A DNA stretch of 64,000 nt from Cantharellus purpuraceus (GCA_025174535.1 JALBUN010000003.1:1634501-1698500), one strand, 5' to 3'. Shown: positions 47,101-62,180, numbered from the stretch's first letter. Notes: generated by a model not told the origin, from the sequence alone. Numbers and translations are program-made.

Positions 47101-48034
47101 GTCAGCGTATGAAAATTCGCTGTGGATTTGGTTCAACTTCCAAATGCTCACTCACATGGTAGAGACTCTAAGGTTCAGGGATGTGAGATATGTTACCAAG
47201 AGATACTATGATGTAGGACAAACCTCCATCCCTGCACTTTGTCCAAAGAAACTGGACTTCCCAGACTGTGGGTCAATGGACAGAGTTCCCAATGTCTCAT
47301 CTAGTCTGTCTAATTCTCCCTCGACGGGAGAGTCTGGTCGAGCAGATCTTGAACCGGAAGGCCCTGCGAGTGGCGCATGACTGGTAGCATGACTACTATT
47401 AGCTAACAGCGGGTGTGGATCGTCGGAATGTAATGCATGGAGGGACCGTAATGCATCCTGATAAGGTGGTGTTCATTAATCAGATGTACTGTCAGATTAT
47501 AGAGATTATTAAGCTAACCTCAAGCTCTCGTATCCGAGTGGCCATTCCAGATGACGAAACACCACCCTTGGCGTCTTCCAAGGGTTGTTTGCTAGGTGAG
47601 ATGCATGAAAGGGATGAATGCACAAGGCGGAGGAACAATGGCCGTACCGGGGACGAGTTGGGAGAGCCACTAGCATAATATCAATAATGGATATTTTCGG
47701 AGGGTAAATCAAAGGGAGTTACTATTAGGGCATAAAGCATCAAGCCCCCGTTTACGACTATCATGAACATTGTTAGTGAGCTGATCGTCACACCTGCAAA
47801 ATGCCACATACCACGACGAACATGGGAAGTTCCTATCACATTTTCTATGGGGGAGAATACAATGAGCTATGGGGCTTGAGTTAGCCTCTGCAAGCTGCCT
47901 CTGCTCACAGCTTCAGTCTGCAAGTGTTGCTATTAGGAGAAAATACGGAAAGGATAAGAAAGAACATGCCTGCGACACTCTGCACAAGATACAATTTTGT
48001 CTTTCTTTACTTTCGGGGCAGCGACGCCAGCCAT
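44116..48034 (-). CDS. Zn2Cys6 fungal-specific transcription factor
   Basis: The start MAGVAAPKVKKDK (48034 down) leads to a complete Zn2Cys6 cluster assembled over small exons: CAECRRLKLKCDR, NFPCSSC, RKRGLDALC (C-x2-C-x6-C-x5-C-x2-C-x8-C). It is followed by a coiled-coil-like GMATRIRELEDALRSLHALH and a linker. The fungal_trans domain then reads FEVSILFMVFAIGSLLDLS with YHQFARTALTAG, FGRPPQITLPFVDCEIGPD (about 45990-46060), LHRKYFVRAC...YYPSLLAAFRSAQVI (about 45390-45520) and FCWTHTLAS. The last exon (44116-44958) begins MTRLREKAHLA after an upstream exon, is Gly/Ser-rich and ends WQGFVAELGVSGG. These proteins bind CGG-type sites as dimers in the nucleus and often control metabolic genes; the target is unknown. 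Confidence 0.88.
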
Positions 48035-48840
48035 CGTCGATGTCTGGAGGAAGGTGGGTCCGGCCTGACAATATGGACCCACATAAATGGGATCTGAACT
48101 GAGCCGAGAGTGTTTCGATCATGTGCCTGCATCTTGAAATTTTGAAACCTGAGTCGCACTCCTATGTTTTCAAAACGCTGGAACATGTGTTTGAATGGGG
48201 TTAACCACGGGGTCCGGTGGCCCTGATCTCCGAGTTGATCAATCTCAGTTTCATCGCCTCGGATTGAAAGTCTTAAGATTGACTAATTAATTATCTTTCC
48301 GGGATTGGGCTTGGACGGTCAACCGAGTAAACGTTTATGCCATGAATGCTGTTGCTCTTAGGTTTCAGGCATTTAAAGACAAGAGTGCGTCTATATCCAA
48401 GAATAGCTAAATACCTTTGTAATGACGAGCGCCTGTTATGAGAGTGCCCTGCGAGAACAGACTGAGGACAGTGATCATAGTTTATATGTGTAATTGAACA
48501 GCACTCCAACCACGTAATAGCAATGGCGATGTGTCCTGACAAATAGGCCGGTATTGCGTGGCACTGTAGCCGACGTCACTCTAGTGATTCTTCTCTTTCC
48601 GCTATCTTCCACTAGTCAGTGAATGTGTCATATAGTTTGATGCATTTACAGTTACAACACCACATGCTTGCATAATATTTATCATGAAGCTTCGGTTGCC
48701 ATCTCACAGAATAGCATGACTCCAGCGCAATGGACTCTAGGAAGATATAGTCTTGGCACCAATTTCATCTGTTTGATGATGACCTACTTCATCAAATTCA
48801 TGTTTGATGTATATGCACTTTGTACTGCATGACCCTCAAT
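48035..48840. other. intergenic
   Basis: Promoter side of the Zn2Cys6 gene and 3' flank of the dehydrogenase gene. No gene recognised. Confidence 0.55.
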
Positions 48841-49992
48841 CTAGGTGCCCTTTGGAAAATCAGTGCCTTTAATCACGTCCGCCCATTGGTTCAGGACGTT
48901 CGCAGTGCGAGCAAGGGTAACATTGATAGTCTCGTAGCAGTCGCTGCCTAGGGGGAGTCCAAGCGGAATCTCGCGACCTTGTGCGACCCCCTCACCGCGA
49001 ACTACGTCAAGCATGACCTGGACAAGCTTCTTCGGGTTTCCTGGTTGCTTCCCATCGTAAGCTAAATGAAATACATAACCGAGATCATCAAGTGAGGACT
49101 CAGACTCGTAAAGACAATGAAAATTGCGAACCAACGAGGGCTTCGTTAGCCTTTCGTGTTGTCTCGGCATAGTCTTCGATGCGTGGATCGTAAAGACCCC
49201 GGTGATCTGACTGCAGGAAGGACGTGCGAAAGTATCCTGGTTCGAAAAATATACTGCGGAGACCCAGAGGGGATATTTCGGCATGATGCGATTCAGATAG
49301 ACCTACACGCGTACCGGTGAGTGGCGAGCTCCGAAGGAGCATCAGTAAACTGACAACCGACCTCGAACAGCGAACTTGGTCGCAGCGTAAAGACCTGAAT
49401 TGGGTACGCCACGCCACCCCCCGAGGGATCCAATCCAAACTACCGTGCCGGACTTTTGGGCACGGAAGTAGGGCAAGACAGCCCAGGTTACGTTTAATGC
49501 ACCAAAAATGTTGTACTGGAAATGGTACCGTGAGCATTTTGCCATACTTGGAGGCTTTAGACGCACTTGAATTGTTGGTAAGTTTCCTCCGGCCTAGCCA
49601 GGGTGCGTTAGCAAGTATATTTAGATAGAGCTAGGGGCGCTAGAGGACCCACGTGTTTTCTTCCAATGCACCCACAGCAATGTATGCCGCATTATTCACG
49701 ACGACGTCAATTCTGCCGTGTACATTCACTGCCTGCTTTACTGTAGCACGCAATTTGTCTAAAGGAGAAGTCACATCCAGCTCTAAGATGTCCGCGCCGG
49801 CCTCCCGCAGGTCTTGTATTTTGGAAAGGCTGCGACCAGTGGCAATCACATTGTCGCCACGTTTTAAAGCAGCGAGTGTAAGATCACGCCCAAAGCCTGT
49901 CCTACATGAGTTATAAATATCATTAGCAAAAGCGGAAAGTGAGGGTTCACTCACGAGGTACCAGTAATCAGCCAGACTAGTTGATTTGACAT
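48841..49992 (-). CDS. short-chain dehydrogenase/reductase (classical SDR)
   Basis: The start MSNQLVWLITGTS is spliced at GTGAGT to TGFGRDLTLAALKRGDNVIA, giving the TGxxxGxG cofactor loop; ATGR after beta-2 suggests NADP(H). LELDVTSP and VVNNAAYIAVGALEE follow, then NIFGALNVTWAVLPYFRAQ, WIGSLGG, and the catalytic YAATKFAV (Tyr-x-x-x-Lys). The PGYFRTSF loop and a variable C-terminus (DPRIEDYAETTRKANEALVG ... NPKKLVQVMLDVV) end at 48841. About six exons. It is a soluble NAD(P)-dependent oxidoreductase of unknown substrate. All catalytic residues are present. Confidence 0.9.
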
Positions 49993-50719
49993 TGCAGGAT
50001 ACTTATGACAGATCACAGTGACCGTCTTTTATAACAATTCGTCATACAGGCGTCATCGACATCCGCGGAGCGGATGCTGACTGTCCAAAGACAACACTCT
50101 AGGGGCCATGAAGTCCCGATGACTCGATTGCCACGTGCTGGAGGATTTTCATCCAATCAAAATCGTCAACCAACCCATTTCCCTTGTGAAACTTCTCCCG
50201 CTCCCGCTCTGCAATTTTCCTTTCAATCGTTGAATTCGGTCCAATGAACAGACATCCTTCACTCATTCATGCTCGCTGGCCTGGTATATAAACTCTTGTT
50301 TGCAAGCACGGACGAAGAATGTGTGTCAGCCTGTGCGACGTGGGGGTAGCCATTTCGACAACCTAGCAGTGCATAGAAGTTTATCGCACCTAACCTTTTT
50401 GGAGCCTTCAGATACCTATCTTCCATGTCTAATGGCGCTCTTTACCCTGCCTTACATAGGACTGCCTCGTCTACAGCAAATTGAATCTCTCATATGCTTC
50501 CAAAGACGCTGAGCACCAGACATCAAGAGACGGCAAGTAAGCGAGCGCCAAGGAAAGACAAATTAGGCGCTCATCAAATAACACGCAAACAGAAACGCAA
50601 AATTGTTACAGGCTGGTACATGTCACGTGACCGTTCTACCGCGCGTTTCCTGTGACCCGAAACCTTTTGCCAGTCTCCAGTTCCCATTCCATCTTTACGA
50701 CCCACTTTAGCTGCCGTAC
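49993..50719. promoter_or_regulatory. divergent promoter region (dehydrogenase / polo kinase)
   Basis: Lies between two divergently transcribed genes, so both promoters are expected here. A TATATAAAC box is visible at about 50284-50292. No other element was assigned. Confidence 0.5.
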
Positions 50720-53548
<2,829 letters not shown>

Positions 53549-54897
53549 GCAAGCGAGTGCCCTTCGTAGTACCTTTTTCTTTCTCCCCCTTCTGCTGTTC
53601 TCTGTCAAGAACAATCAGGACAATCCATCATATAGCATTTTGTTCGGGGCTCAGGGCTCCGCTCCGCTTCTTCCTCCCACTTTCCACCTTCCACCTTCCA
53701 CATTTCCCGCTCTGCATATACCACCATCAACGCGCGTCTGCAATCATTACGTCACTTGTCATCAAGTTTCCTTTATTTTTTCTGATACCATGATGAAATC
53801 TCATGTACTGTGGTCAGTTTCCAAGATTCAAAAGGAGTCTTGCAATTTTATTTTAGAACGAGTGGTGTGGGTGTGCATCGTGGTGTGATGTTCACGTTGC
53901 GTCGATGGTGCATGGGTTTGAGGATTCGAAAGGAGCCTTGAGGAGTCTCACCGTGTCACTATACACCATTGGTGTATAGTGACACGGTGAGCTAAAAAAA
54001 ATATACTAGAAATGTATTTACTAGGAAATTATGTAACCCTACAATCCCCCACGCGGACGCGATCACAACCAGGGTGGAACCCATTTCAGTTTCCATCACA
54101 CCGTTGGCCTTAGACAGTCAAATGCTCCCCGTCCATATTGATGATATGAAGATACGCTGTAAGAAGGGATGTGGCCCTAGCGACGTTAACAGACGTGTAA
54201 TTGTCCCTTGGCCTGTCTTTGTTTTGTTCTTTCGACGGCGTTGCTTTTTGTGTTACTCTGTGCTTTACTCTTTTTATTTTATTTTTAATCCCGTGTCGCT
54301 AGAGCGAGAGAAGAGGGAGTGGGGGAAACCTGCTCCTCTTTTATATTCATCGGGCTCTTTTATTATACAGCAGAAACAATAACAAGCGCCATGTGGTAAT
54401 TGTGGAAGGGGTAACGCAGAAACGAATTTCGGGGTTGTGGCACGTATATGGAATCAGACCAAGAGTACCAGGCCGTCGGACAGCATCCACCGCTCTACTC
54501 TAGGTGTCGATGCGATATCCGCCTATCTATCCTATAATGGCCATTAAGTATAGAGGAAGAAGGAAGCGTAGAAGAGAAGAAATAAGAGACAGAAAAACTA
54601 GACCTCCAACCAGAGAGCGACGCTCTCTTACAACGTTGCATCAGCATCTGCAGGAAACCTCACGGCTATACGTTCCATCTTATGCAAAAGCCACAAAAAG
54701 AGTCGTGCATTCATTCTATAAGTTATCAAAAAAGACAACTATATTTTGTGACCAGATTGATATAAATCAAGATGCAAAGACGCCCAGTCCTACACCCACG
54801 GAAATAGGTTTTAAACACACAACTCCATGATCGTACATACCCGCCAAGAGGTGAAGATACAGCAAATAGATAACAACATGTTTTGACGAGTGGGGGA
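53549..54897. other. intergenic, contains a perfect hairpin
   Basis: Convergent 3' ends of the kinase and RING genes. It holds the 22-bp hairpin listed separately and an A-run after it. Short frames such as 54504-54830 lack motifs. Confidence 0.55.
53947..53991. repeat. perfect inverted repeat, 22-bp arms, 1-nt spacer
   Basis: The left arm starts CTCACCGTGTCACTATACAC and the right arm is its exact reverse complement, separated by a single T at 53969. An A-run follows shortly (53994-54001), so it could act as a transcript-end hairpin. The perfect pairing and AT-rich flanks would also fit a relic of a terminal inverted repeat or an extruding palindrome. Confidence 0.9.
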
Positions 54898-57561
54898 TCA
54901 GTCGGACGTGTCCAAGGAAAATCTACACAATGGACAGGTGTGGCTTCTTGTCAGCCATGACTGCAGACACGTTGAGTGGTACCTAAAGGAAAGGGCGCGA
55001 TCCATAACTGTTCACATCATCAAACTTCAAGAATAATCCCATTCCTTCACTTACGAGTGTATGCAAGGAAGCAACACGGCCCACTCCGCATCCTTGAACT
55101 GCGACAGACATACTTGGCACCGATCAACTACAACACCCAATAACGATAATTTGAGTTTGACACGGCCGTCCTGCAGTGTTCTACGTCGTACCACCTCGAT
55201 CTTGCCCAGTGGTAGGTCACCGAGTGTCCCCCGGGTCTGCGTTAGTGGAAGCGTTGGCGATTCGGGTCGGGCAGGGCCCAGGATGTCGCTGACGAGAAGT
55301 AGATCCTATTCGTGTCAATTAGTTTTGTCAAACTGTTCATGTGAAGAAGGAAACGAAGAAATGTACTTCGTAACGACCCTCACTTGATGCCTCGTCATCA
55401 AGACGCGAAAGTAAAACGTCTAGGTCCGTGTACTGACTTAGAGGTGCCGCCGTACCTCCAGATTCTATCAAAGGGAAGAAACCATTGTTTGGTAGAATCT
55501 CGTGAGTGGATCGCTGCGTCGCATCCCGTTGGTCCGAGGAATGGTGACGTCCCGTTGCTGAAGATGTTATGTCATTATCAATGGCAACGTGGTGGTCATT
55601 CTCGGAGATGTGAAGCGGCCGATCGGGGTGTTCTGGATCAGAAGGCGAAGACGGGTTACCATGAGCATAACAATGGTTCAACCCTGAGATAGAAGATGGT
55701 GGTGGGGTTTGTCCTACCAGCTCGAGTTGCTGCTGGGACAGGTTTGGAACACGTGGTATGTCCCTTGGTCGAGAAGAACAGGTATCGTCATGAGGTGTTC
55801 CACCGGAAGGCACCGAGACTGATTCTGAAAGCCCCGGATGTGGCATATCAACCGTTTTCTCACTGACATATCTTTCTCCCGACGCTTCAGGACGAATCAA
55901 CGGCGAGGATGGAGGGGGTGGCGGAGGCGGCTTGCGTCTCACACGTGTTCTGAGGAAATCAGCTGGGGGAGGTGGAACCGGTCGATCATGCATGGTTTCA
56001 AACTTTGTGATGCGGTCGCGGACGGAAGATGATGCACCAGAATATACAACGCAAGAAGATGAACTCTTAGAGCTCTCCAACGGAATTCCAGATGTAGACG
56101 CTTCTGATGGCTGCGCGACCTAGTAGTCCATGACAATCCGGTAAGAGCCCACCATACGAGATGGTAAAGATGCTTACCTGGGTTGGCACGCCCCACACTG
56201 GAGGCATAGGGAGCGGTCGATTGTGAATGAGGGATAGCCTTTTGCCATCTCTAACCTCATGTATCTTGTGCTCTCCGGATTCGCTAGATGATAGACCTGT
56301 CTCATACTTGTCCGAATGGCCATCAATAGATCTATGGTCTGTAGAGTCATGACCATTCACTATGTTCACAGTGACTGAACCACGGCCCGTTTCTGAAGGA
56401 CGATCTTCTCGAGATGACGAGGACGACGCGGTTGAAAAAGATTCAACATCTGAGACAGAGTATGACTGCGGGACGTGTTCAGAAGCTCCCAAAGGTTTGG
56501 AAACTTTTTGTCCCTGTGAAGGGCGAGAGGGAGGGGGCAATTCTAAGAGATCCCAGTCGCCCAAAGAGGATTTCGAGGAATTGGTGAGTGCATATAATGA
56601 AATGGGAGAAACATTTCCCGGCACCACAGTCTGGGTGGAAGACCGTGATGTGCCTTGCAAGGGTGTTGCCGACAAATCCTTTCCTGGGCGTCGTAAAGTT
56701 TGATTCTTTGATGGACGCTTCGGGGATCTGCCGGAATCATCTTGAGCTCTTGAGGCTTTGGATCCCGTTTCTGTCGATCTTTCCCCCTGAGAGCCTAAGG
56801 TTGCTGGTTGCGATGCGTTTATGGCTTCCTGTTGACGATGCCACTCCCTTCGCACACGTTCTTCAAGTGTGAGTCCCACCATACGATCCACCTCCCATTG
56901 CGACTCGAGATCGGTCTCTGTAATATCCTCAAATTCATCACTGGAGGACGAAGGGCTCGACGGGTGTGTTATGACGTCAGTGCTGAATGCTCGTGTAACG
57001 TCGGAACGCACAAAGTCGTACGACGGTGGTGGTGGAAGTGATGTCCCAAGCATTACGCAACCTGGATAGCGTGGAATTAAAACAGGCTGAGTAACATGCA
57101 CTGAGGGGCTCACCTTGTCTTGTGCTTGAGGAACCTTGAGCCGGACTCTGTGCACCTCGAGATGAATTCTGTGCATTCGCAACAACAGTTCTAGAAACCT
57201 CTTGTGGATTTCGTAGTTTCTGACGTTGAGAGAAACTCAGGCTTCCGGGTGACGCAGAGCGGGTTGGGAGAACATGCACGTATTCCTGCGATGGCGGCTG
57301 AAGTTGAGCGGGCTTCGTCTGATGGGGTTTCTTATTCTTCCGCAAACGTCCTTGATTCTGTGGAGGCACCAAGGTGATCTGTCCTGTGACAGTCAAGATA
57401 GATCATCATCAAGTGCTGTGTGAACTGGGAATTCGCTAAGCAGTCGCCAACGTACCATGATGAGTGACTACGTGCGTCAAGTAAGGTGCCACAGAGACGC
57501 CAGAGTCTCTACAGTGCGACACTGGCGATGGCGGGCGCGAGTATTTGGGAGTCGATGGCAT
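54898..57561 (-). CDS. RING-H2 finger protein, probable E3 ubiquitin ligase
   Basis: The start MPSTPKYSRPPSPVSHC (57561 down) leads into a long disordered Ser/Pro-rich region: PPQNQGRLRKNKK, then a middle with FEDITETDLESQWEVDRMVG and EERVRREWHRQQEAI, then SSVRDRITKFETM, poly-Pro. The C-terminal RING-H2 is C-Q-V-C, DAEWAVLLPCIHS, then across an intron YHSTCLQSWLTR, SHTCPLC, with the C3H2C3 ligands all present. It ends LDTSD at 54898. There is no transmembrane helix. RING-H2 proteins of this kind recruit E2 enzymes to ubiquitinate substrates. The substrate is unknown; the disordered N-terminus probably binds it. Confidence 0.85.
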
Positions 57562-57688
57562 CCCGTGCTCAGCAACGACGATACGACGATTCGGCAGAAG
57601 CCGGGTCAACTGACATAAGATGCAGCTTGGACGCGGCTTATATAATGAAGCCTAGGGTCGTATTGTAGCGACTGGGTCTCGTACCATC
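57562..57688. promoter_or_regulatory. 127-bp divergent promoter, RING gene / P450 gene
   Basis: The two start codons are only 127 bp apart. TATATAA at 57639-57645 lies about 45 bp upstream of the P450 start, and on the other strand about 80 bp upstream of the RING start. Such short spacing suggests shared regulation. Confidence 0.6.
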
Positions 57689-59890
57689 ATGGCGACCACT
57701 AGTCTCTGGGACATGGCAACCTCGGGGACTGTCTTTGCTGCCGTGGTTTTGCTGATCGGCCTGTTTTTAGCACAACAGCGGATTTTCGCTCCAAAAGGTT
57801 AGACCCTGCCTTTCACCGCCACTACATCACTTGACATCAGTCTCAGGGAGCCGTCTACCCCCTGGTCCTCGCGGCTGGCCAATTGTAGGTAATGTGGCAG
57901 ATATGCCTAAGGAGCAGGAATGGGTGGCATTCGCCAAGTGGGCTAGGGAATATGGTGTGTTATTATCACCAATAGTCTCTTGGTTCTCATAATTCTGGAG
58001 GCGACTTGGTTTATCTCAATATTCTTGGGAGGCCAATGATTTCTGTGAGCTCAGCTGCCATCTCCCATGATCTGTTTGAGTCGAGGTCTACGCTGTACTC
58101 GGATCGATGCGAATTTCCCATGATGAAACTGTATATCACTATTAACAACTGTTTCCCATGGCACTTTCTTTCTTACATCCTGGATCATTTAGGATGGGAG
58201 CCGACTGGTTCTTTGGGCTAATACGCTACGGTGACAAATGGCGTTGGCACCGCAAGGCATTCCATCAGCATTTTAGTCCTACGGCTGTCATTGCCTACCG
58301 TGACATTGAGATAAAACACACTCGGTAAGATGCCCAGAATCGTTATTTGTGGTCATTCTAAGAGGTTTATACAATGGGAGCGTGCTGCTGCGAAAACTGC
58401 ACGAAACGCCCAAAGACTTTCTTCAACACCTTCGGTATCTCCCTGGTGCCATCATTATGGAGGTGAGGCTCGAATATTATAGCCCCCCACGTGGCTTATC
58501 ACTGCACTATATCAGATCGTATACGGTATTCAAGTTCTTCCCATCAACGATCCTTATATTAAAATCGCCGAGACATCCATGGGAGCTGCAGCAGCCGCCG
58601 GCAACCCTGGCACGTTTCTGGTCGACGTTATTCCAATGCGTTTGTCCTCGTATTCCGTTCTGTGGACCTTTCTCACACCATCTCAGTAAGACACATTCCC
58701 GAGTGGTTTCCTGGCGCTTCGTTTCAAAGAAAAGCAAGGATCTGGCGTGAGTCCATCATTCGACTGCCTGTGGAACCTTTTGAGGCCGTCAAAAAGGCTC
58801 TAGTGAGTGGGCTTCAATCCATGTGTGGCATATGAATGAATTCCATACTGTGAACAGCGCATGGGGATAGCGACACCATGTGTTTCGACCGCCTTAATTG
58901 AAAAGATGTCAGACAATAAGGATGCTCCTCCTCATATTGAAGAGTACGCTCGTAATACTGCAGGGGCAGCATATTCAGCAGGCGCCGATACAGTACGTCT
59001 CGTTATCCCGGTTCTGGCCTGTGAAATAATCCTGATTGTAACGTCAGACAGTCTCGGCATTGTCATGTTTTGTGCTTGCCATGGTTCTGTACCAGGACGT
59101 ACAGCGGAAAGCCCAAGCCGAACTTGATGCAGTTATAGGGGATAGACTTCCTGAATTTGATGATCGCGCTAATCTGCCATATGTAAACGCATTATGCAAA
59201 GAGGTGCTCAGATGGCACCCCGTTGGTCCCTTGGGTGTCGCACATGCAGTCACACAAGATGACGGTTAGTTCAACATTTTGCCACTACAGGTATGATTTA
59301 ATTTTTCAACCGGCAGTCTATGGTGGTTATTTCATCCCCGGAGGGAGCATCGTTTTCCCAAATGCATGGTATGCACTCCTTCAGCATGCTAAGAACTCAT
59401 TTGCAAGTTTACGTCTTGTAGGACAATGCTTCATGACGAGAACACCTTCGGTCCGTATCCTGAAGCGTTCAGACCCGAGCGGTTCCTCGCGCCTGGGATC
59501 GCAGATCCAGGCGGTATTGCTTTCGGTTTCGGAAGACGGTGCGGCTGTATTTTATTCGATCAGACAGTTGACGCTGTACTCAATCCTCTTCTGCTGTGAG
59601 GCAGGATATGTCCAGGTCGCCATTTGGCTGAAGATTCACTTTTCATAGCTGTCGCATCCATTTTGAAGATTTACACTATTTCTTTTGCCAAAGACGCCAA
59701 GGGGAACGATATCCCCGTCGAGGCAAGATTTACCTCGGGATTCATATCGTCGGTGTTCCTTGCCTGATCATACATTGATGTTGCGGGACTCACATTACTT
59801 GGGTATAGTGCTCCAGAGCCTTTTGAGTGTGTGATCAAACCACGCTCGGCTGCAGCAGAACGTCTCTTGTCGGAATATGCAAACGAATGA
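57689..59890 (+). CDS. cytochrome P450 monooxygenase
   Basis: The N-terminal anchor MATTSLWDMATSGTVFAAVV is followed by LLIGLFLAQQRIF and the proline hinge LPPGPRGWPIVGN after the first intron. Further exons give MGADWFFGLIRYGDKWRWHR (C-helix), HIPEWFPGASFQRKARIWRE, and the I-helix AYSAGADT...TVSALSCFVLAM. KEVLRW (ExxR), a PGG-x-IVFPN strand and PEAFRPERFL follow. The heme loop FGFGRRICPGRH is restored by splicing at about 59539, so the cysteine ligand is present. The C-terminus SAPEPFECVIKPRS ends at 59890. About 12 exons; no lesion seen. It is an ER-membrane enzyme needing a P450 reductase. Family and substrate cannot be given from sequence alone. Confidence 0.92.
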
Positions 59891-61009
59891 GCACGAGGGA
59901 GCCATTTCCTTGACTTCTTCAGTAGCTGTAATGTCACTGGTTAATGCTTCATCATTCTCCCCATTAGCGTAGAAGGCACCCTTATTCTACCTTGTAGTTT
60001 CGACAAACGTGTTGATTAAAGTTGAGGGGAGTGTATGTACGCTACGCGAAGCTTGTTCATCGTTTATGAATGCGAAAACAATCTGTCACCCGGCTGGTGG
60101 CACTGCGAGCAGACGAGCGCTCTTAGGTATCTGTTTTTCGTGCAAGTTGCCTTCTTCGAAACAGGATCGGATCTGATGGTACTATGTTAAGGTAAGCTTC
60201 AACGAGGGAGGCTTTATCTATCTAGTCCCAAGGCTATTTTGGGTAGTGCATTCAAAGTAGTTTGAACAAAGCATTGTTCGACTTCTCTGGACAAGGCACG
60301 TGCTTCAACTTGGAGATGCAGGGTAGACAGAACGTGTGGACAAACGGCGAAGGAGACTAAAGGGAAGGGTGGACGAGACGTAGAGTAGATCGGACAATAG
60401 GAAGGTAGACAAACGGCGAAGGAGACTAAAGGGAAGGGTGGACGAGACGTAGAGTGGATCGGACAATAGGAAGGTAGACAAACGCTTTTATCTGACTCAT
60501 CAAATTGAGAGCCCACTCCAAGTCCACCCGGCTTATTATTAGAATAGTTGACTTGTATAAAAGCAGGTAGATTCCTACTGCTATGGACATCGAATCAAGC
60601 TCCTTCTGACAGCGAACGCCTCAGATCGCTCTACTTCGCATGCAGGTATGGAGATATTTATATGTGCTCACCGCTGGGTAACTGCTTCACGTAGAGTCAA
60701 CAGTCATAACCTGCAGGCATATCACCCTCACAGTGAAATTTGAGGCATTTAACACGCAGCTACTAGGGTCTATGTAATAGACAAAATGGTGCCCACCATC
60801 GTCTGAGGATAAGGATGAGCCGGCTATCACCATTCTGATAACGAGCTCGTCCTCAGTGGCTGGTGCCGTGATTTTGTCTATCTCATTATATCCTATAGCG
60901 TTGCCATATCCGTCCCAAATCTAACTGAGCACAGGGATGGGACCAAGTGTTTATTTGTAAGTGTGCTGGAGTAAAGGTTGCCATACATTAGAACAAATAA
61001 ATACATCCT
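59891..61009. other. intergenic with 69-bp tandem repeat
   Basis: The only structure seen is the tandem repeat at 60339-60476. The minus-strand frame across it would encode a 23-residue repeat (VCLPSYCPI-type) but has no other support. Confidence 0.55.
60339..60476. repeat. tandem repeat, 2 x 69 bp plus partial
   Basis: Units start GACAAACGGCGAAGG at 60339 and 60408, with the beginning of a third at 60477 (GACAAACG). One difference is visible between units (GTAGATC/GTGGATC). Purine-rich on the plus strand. Confidence 0.9.
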
Positions 61010-62180
61010 TCATGACGGCACCCCACACCACTTGTAGATGACACCGCTCTGAGCGTGGAAGTATGAGCATATACCAAAGATCAAGCATGGAGATGACAAG
61101 CTCACAGGGGTGGAGTTCTTCTGAACCACTTTGCGGTTCACCAATGCAATGAGGCATTTATTGACCTTGGCCTGGTTGATGTCACCCCTGATCATCTCCG
61201 TGACTAGGTGAGGTCAGATATTAAATAGGGTCAGGCCAATAAGCATGGGTCGGAAGATCTCTTTGGAAAGAACGTACTTTTTAAACCGCCTGCGGCGTCC
61301 ATCAAGGATTCAATAACGTGCTCGACCTGCCGACGAAGTGTCTGTCATAGATTTAATCAGCTCAAGTGATCATGTAACTGGGAGTCTTGTCTACTCACTG
61401 GATCGCCCCCACGAAATTCAAGAGGCAGCACAGAGCAAATCCTCTCCAGCACAATCTACCACAGGCCGACGACCAACACCATGAGCACACCTTCCAACCC
61501 CAAAGCCACAGCATCAGTGAAAAACGCACCCCACGTTCTTTCTTCTCTTTCGCCGTCATTTTAGCCTTCACTTTCTTCTTGAGCTTGGGCTTGCTGGGAC
61601 CCGGCGTATTCTCGGCCTCAGACAAGGCAAACGTCGCGTCGCCCGATACAGTTTTGTCCGCAATGCTAGTGACGTTTTGGGTGGCGTTGTAAGCGGGCGT
61701 CGGTGGCTGTATACGTCGTGCTGCCTCTGCTGCTGCCTCAGCGGCTCGCCCTAAATGCCGAATTAATGAAAGAGGAGCAAACCGTCTCCGCAACACGGTT
61801 ACTACTCACGGGCTCGCTCTTCAGCCAGCTCAAACGACGCTTCCACAGGCGCCTGGCGTCGACAGGTACATCAGCATCCTGCAACAACCACGCCGCTGTC
61901 CGTCCTTCACCTGATACCACTCAACACAAAAAACATTAATCTTCTGTACAAACAAGTAGCTCGCAAAGCTTTCATTAAACGTCTCAAGACTAGCCGCAAG
62001 CGCGTTCAGCCCCTCCAAGTTCGCATGCAGTGCTTCTGTCTCATCTGCGAGATTCTCGAGGGCAGGGCCCATGAATCCGAGATTGGAAGGCGCATCTGGG
62101 AAATTTCCAGAGCGGGAGATGGCGGCGAGGGAGCCTCGAGAAACGCGTCGAAGAGGCGTTCGGTGGTTGGGATGTGACAT
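61010..62180 (-). CDS. DAM1: DASH/Dam1 complex subunit Dam1
   Basis: The first exon MSHPNHRTPLRRVSRGS to the DASH_Dam1 core LGFMGPALENLADETEALHA and GLNALAASLETFNESFASYL is spliced through EWYQ to APVEASFELAEERA and RRAAEAAAEAARRIQ. A Lys-rich KPKLKKKVKAKMTAKEKKE follows. Then LERICSVLPLEFRGGDP, TLRRQVEHVIESLMDAAGGL, and MIRGDINQAKVNKCLIALVN with SGVIYKWCGVPS-stop at 61010. Dam1 is part of the ring that couples kinetochores to microtubule plus ends and is an Aurora B target. The model uses about seven exons; each junction has a GT-AG site and keeps frame. The long C-terminal extension with the NKCLIALVN block is basidiomycete-like. Confidence 0.85.

Noticed and set aside
60339..60480. Possible CRISPR-like repeat
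   Set aside because: Only two directly adjacent 69-bp units without spacers, in a eukaryotic genome.
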